Below are positions 61,267 to 64,000 of a stretch of 64,000 nucleotides of DNA, in pieces. Location: positions 536,654 to 600,653 of the forward strand of contig VWZL01000819.1 of assembly GCA_013396915.1 (NCBI GenBank). The letters are read 5' to 3'. Position 1 is the stretch's first letter. Every line of letters starts with the position of its first letter. The DNA is from Stercorarius parasiticus (lineage: Eukaryota; Chordata; Aves; Charadriiformes; Stercorariidae). The notes beneath the pieces are model-generated. The model saw only the letters and a program-made list of their open reading frames with translations, had not been told where the DNA came from and made no database searches. Made by a program: the position numbers and the translations under genes.

Positions 61267-61392
61267 AATATCAGATCGGTGGAACCCTGCGGTTCGAAAG
61301 AGGATGCTGAGCGACAGTGGCCTCGGCAAGATTTCCCCACACTACGAGGTACCTGACAAACAAAAGGACGCCAGCCAGACACATATGCTGCA
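61267..61392 (+). CDS. DGKI: DGKI exon 19 of window: last exon before the ankyrin region
   Basis: The exon is 126 nt; one base completes Gly, 41 codons follow, and it leaves with two bases of Gln (ca|gtaaga). It reads ISDRWNPAVRKRMLSDSGLG, then KISPHYEVPDKQKDASQ and THML. RKRMLSDSGLG is characteristic of DGKI. The segment after PHYE differs most from the mammalian protein I recall (EDSDLKDLSHSRVLQ). Read-through of the donor gives Gln and then TAA at 61394, so intron retention would make a protein without ankyrin repeats or the PDZ ligand. Confidence 0.94.
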
Positions 61393-62307
61393 GTAAGAGC
61401 CCTCTGCATTTCTCTGCTTGATGATGCACTGTCACCATCACCACAAGCAACTCCTAGTGGCTCCTTTAAGCTTAATGGATTGTGCTGACGTGCTGAAATT
61501 ACAGCAGTCCTTTTGCTTCTTCTCTTTTGCTCCTCCCTTCTGTTTCTTCCTCTTTCTCCATTATTATATGTTCTTGTGTTTGTTTTTTCTCTGTGGCACC
61601 CTGCACTCTTCATAAACCTAGATCCAAGTTTCCGAAACTAAATATGTTATTTTGGATGCCTGAAGTTACAGCTAAGGGAACCTTCACAGCAACTGGTTAT
61701 GAGAAAGACTGAAACACTCCCCCTTAAGGTAGCTCTGATGCAATGTGACAAAGCAGAAACCTCTACAATTGCTGCTTATTTTCAAAGATGTAGGCAATAG
61801 TTTTCATATAATCTTGAACCAGAGATACTGTTGTCAGCGTAGGAGGACTGACCAGTGGGTTTATTGCTGATAATTCCCTTATGTAAGAGATTTCTACCAC
61901 TTCAATCATGTTTGCTGCATTCAGATTTGTGTAAGAGCATCTCTTACTCTTCTTGCCTGTTTTAGAAGTAGTTCTCACCTTTGGTCCTTTCACTTTAGAT
62001 TTTCAAAACCAGTAGTAGATAGGGAATCACTACTGAAGTTTAGATGGGAGGTACCTGTCTGAATTCTGTTGCTGGCTTTGAAAAACTCTAGTGTTTTGGG
62101 GTTGTTTTTTCACCACCAAGTACATAATGTATAATTGTGTACATCACTTCTTTTTGTTTCTAGTTATACTGTATCTGGATCCCTATGGACGGGTTTTAAA
62201 ACTTAGTATAGAAAAATTAGAAATAGTGACCATGTGGTCCTTGTTTCACTTTGTCTTTCTGTGTGGAACGTGGCTGCAAGGTGCCTGATGAGTACAACTC
62301 CAGGGAA

Positions 62308-62362
62308 ATGCAGTGTTGGATGGGAGGCTGCCAGGACAGATGCAGTGTGGATGGGAGGCTGC
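62308..62362. repeat. Short tandem duplication, period 32
   Basis: atgcagtgttggatgggagg and atgcagtgtggatgggaggc are adjacent near-copies that differ by one T. Confidence 0.8.
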
Positions 62363-63980
62363 GTAGCTGTGTGGCTACAAACTGGAAACTTTCCAGTGAA
62401 CTCGAAACTGCTGATGTGAGAAGGAGAAGTCATGGTAAGAAAGGGTGATCTGGGTAGCATCGCCAGGAAACACTAATCTGGTTTTCCCCCATTACCCTGA
62501 GGGATTCTGGATCAGTTCTTGGTTTTGTGCTCTTTGCACACAGGATGGTGGATTGTGGTGCAGTTTTCCACAGACTGGAATGGCAGGGCCTGAAATCTGG
62601 GGCTTGCGAAGCTGGGAGAAAAATGATACTTAGACGATTTTAGTCACTGTAGAGAGATAGTGACAACATGTGGACTAACCTCTAATTGATTAAAGGAATG
62701 ATTTTGCTTACATCAGCATGATTGGAAATGTTTGCTTAGCTGGAACAATTATGGTAGATTTATTAATTACACACAAAGTCAGTAGCACTGCCCAGAGTAA
62801 AATGTACCTGCCACTGCCTGCTATAAGGAACTGTTTCTTTATAGCTTCTCTAAACTTTAATTGTTTTGGCTGAAATTTTCATAGTAAGACTCAGTCTTTG
62901 ACTAATTCTTTCCCTTTTTCTTTTAGTTAAAACTTTAACAAAAAAGTCATTTGTTTCTGAAGGAAAGATCTGTGGGAAATGGGTTGCTTTAAATTAACTT
63001 CTTTAAGATAAATAAATCCAGCAGTTGTTTCCTGAGGCATTTAGTGCTGGTAGTGGAATGAACTCATTGGAATGAAGTTTTGGAGGCTTGGCACTCAATA
63101 AAGTGTCAACATAATACAGGGGAGATGCCTTTTGCTGTCTTGAGAAAAGCACTCCTGAGTTTGCCCTAGTGATGAGGTTGTTCGTGCATGTTGGAGGCAT
63201 CTCAGATTCAAGAGCTTCGCTTTCAAAAGTTTCTGTCTGCACATGCTCATAAAGGAGTTGTGCCCCTCTTTACTTAATCTGGCCTGCCCACTGCGCTGAA
63301 GGAAGCTGCTCACCAGCTGATCTCCAGTAGCGAGGAGAATAGGGAAGCAGCAGTCATGGCCACATGGAAGTGGGTCAGGAAAGGTGTATGGAGGAACAGG
63401 GAAAAGAGATTGCAAGAGCCAAAGGAGTAGAAGCAAAAAGAGAGTGTGTGCAGGAACTTGGGGAGCAGGGTTAGGGGATGGGAGTTGGCAATTAGGAGCA
63501 CAGGGAACATACGGATGCCTGGGAAATCAGAATGGGAACAAGGAAAAGGAGGAGGACATGGGGTGCAGATAAATAAGAGGCGAGTCAGACAGGTTAGGGG
63601 CATGGGGGAAAGGGTCTGTGGCTGTTTATCCCCAGAATCTGGAGTTCTGGTTTGATGCAGATTATTCGTAATACTGGTGGGTAAGCTCTGAAGTATGTTT
63701 AGACACTGCCTCATTTGCTGTCAAGCTGGATGGTGTATAGAAATGAGGTGGGGGGTTGCAGTGGAGAAAACAAGGTATTGTTACAGGTAAGACAGTTGAA
63801 TGCTGCTCTGGAGGACTGGCTTCTCCCTTCAATTTCCCTGCCAGAATTTCTGAATGATGCAGATTTACACCAAACTTTTCACAAATAGCCAGTAACAACG
63901 GGCTCCTCATTCTATGGATGTCCACTGTGAAGCAGGATGCGTTCCTGGGAGGCCATTACAGGGAGACTTTGAAAGAGAGT

Positions 63981-64000
63981 TGTCGTGGTTTTGGCCGTAT
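63981..64000 (+). mobile_element. Probable 5' end of an LTR cut by the window edge
   Basis: The last 20 bases, tgtcgtggttttggccgtat, begin with TG and match the start I know from avian endogenous-retrovirus LTRs. Too little is present to assign a family or confirm it. Confidence 0.35.

Larger units (their letters stand above)
1..64000 (+). other. DGKI: DGKI gene, internal portion (both ends outside the window)
   Basis: Diacylglycerol kinase iota phosphorylates diacylglycerol to phosphatidic acid, which ends DAG signalling to C1-domain proteins such as RasGRPs and PKCs. It is a type IV DGK: C1 domains, a MARCKS-like basic segment, catalytic and accessory domains, ankyrin repeats and a C-terminal PDZ ligand. 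Nineteen exons between 3576 and 61392 translate to a continuous protein of about 580 residues with every junction in phase. Diagnostic stretches are [56 protein letters not shown] and [14 protein letters not shown] rather than DGKZ is indicated by [15 protein letters not shown] and PGMPDLVVEQASG in the linker, as I remember the mammalian proteins. The C1 exons lie to the left and the ankyrin exons to the right. No promoter or 3' UTR of the gene is visible. Confidence 0.97.
61393..64000. other. Intron 19, running off the right edge
   Basis: At least 2.6 kb of intron follows the last exon; the ankyrin exons are not reached. It holds a duplicated 24-base segment (62308-62331 and 62340-62362), a purine-rich, A/G-biased block at 63340-63610 and an LTR-like start at the edge. 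Confidence 0.8.

Noticed and set aside
63310..63714. 134-codon minus-strand frame
   Set aside because: It is the complement of a purine-rich block, which has few stops; Leu/Pro/Ser-rich with no recognisable domain.
61393..64000. First ankyrin-repeat exon
   Set aside because: No frame resembles the expected EDHAILQAV or LLHYAA motifs; the exon must lie beyond the window.

Overview
The window is vertebrate nuclear DNA, most likely from a bird. It is AT-rich, its exons are separated by introns with canonical GT-AG ends, and its repeats are CR1 LINE copies, avian-type LTR fragments and a short hAT element. There are no bacterial operons, ribosome binding sites or CRISPR arrays. A 19-base N gap (18772-18790) shows it comes from a draft assembly.

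One gene fills the window on the + strand: DGKI, diacylglycerol kinase iota, a type IV DGK. The window starts in an intron downstream of the C1 (cysteine-rich) exons and ends in an intron upstream of the ankyrin-repeat exons, so both ends of the gene lie outside. I placed 19 exons whose reading phases agree at every junction: 1742 coding bases, about 580 codons. They encode the basic MARCKS-like nuclear-localisation segment (3576-3650), the catalytic DAGKc domain with the GGDGT nucleotide-binding motif (4847-12220), the accessory DAGKa domain (13368-22802) and the linker towards the ankyrin repeats (39108-61392). The paralogue DGKZ is excluded mainly by the linker sequence.

Two further in-frame exon candidates lie inside introns and do not match the DGKI protein I know. 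One is a 96-nt, acidic, Trp-rich block at 3180-3275, directly upstream of the basic segment. The other is a 63-nt block at 27667-27729 that would add a second RRxS kinase site after the accessory domain. Both are phase-compatible and have usable splice sites. They are the best leads for undescribed isoforms.

The introns (0.2 to 16.3 kb) hold the repeats: CR1 copies at 16250-16680, 28900-29579 and 45105-45330, a head-to-head CR1 hairpin at 47687-47800, a hAT MITE at 18978-19300, LTR fragments near 6400, 36170 and at the right edge, two tRNA-derived SINE relics, and several long A/C-only or G/T-only tracts. I found no second protein-coding gene that I can support. I also saw no clear sign of a wholly new biological system; the interesting material is splice variation and repeat-derived structure in a known gene.
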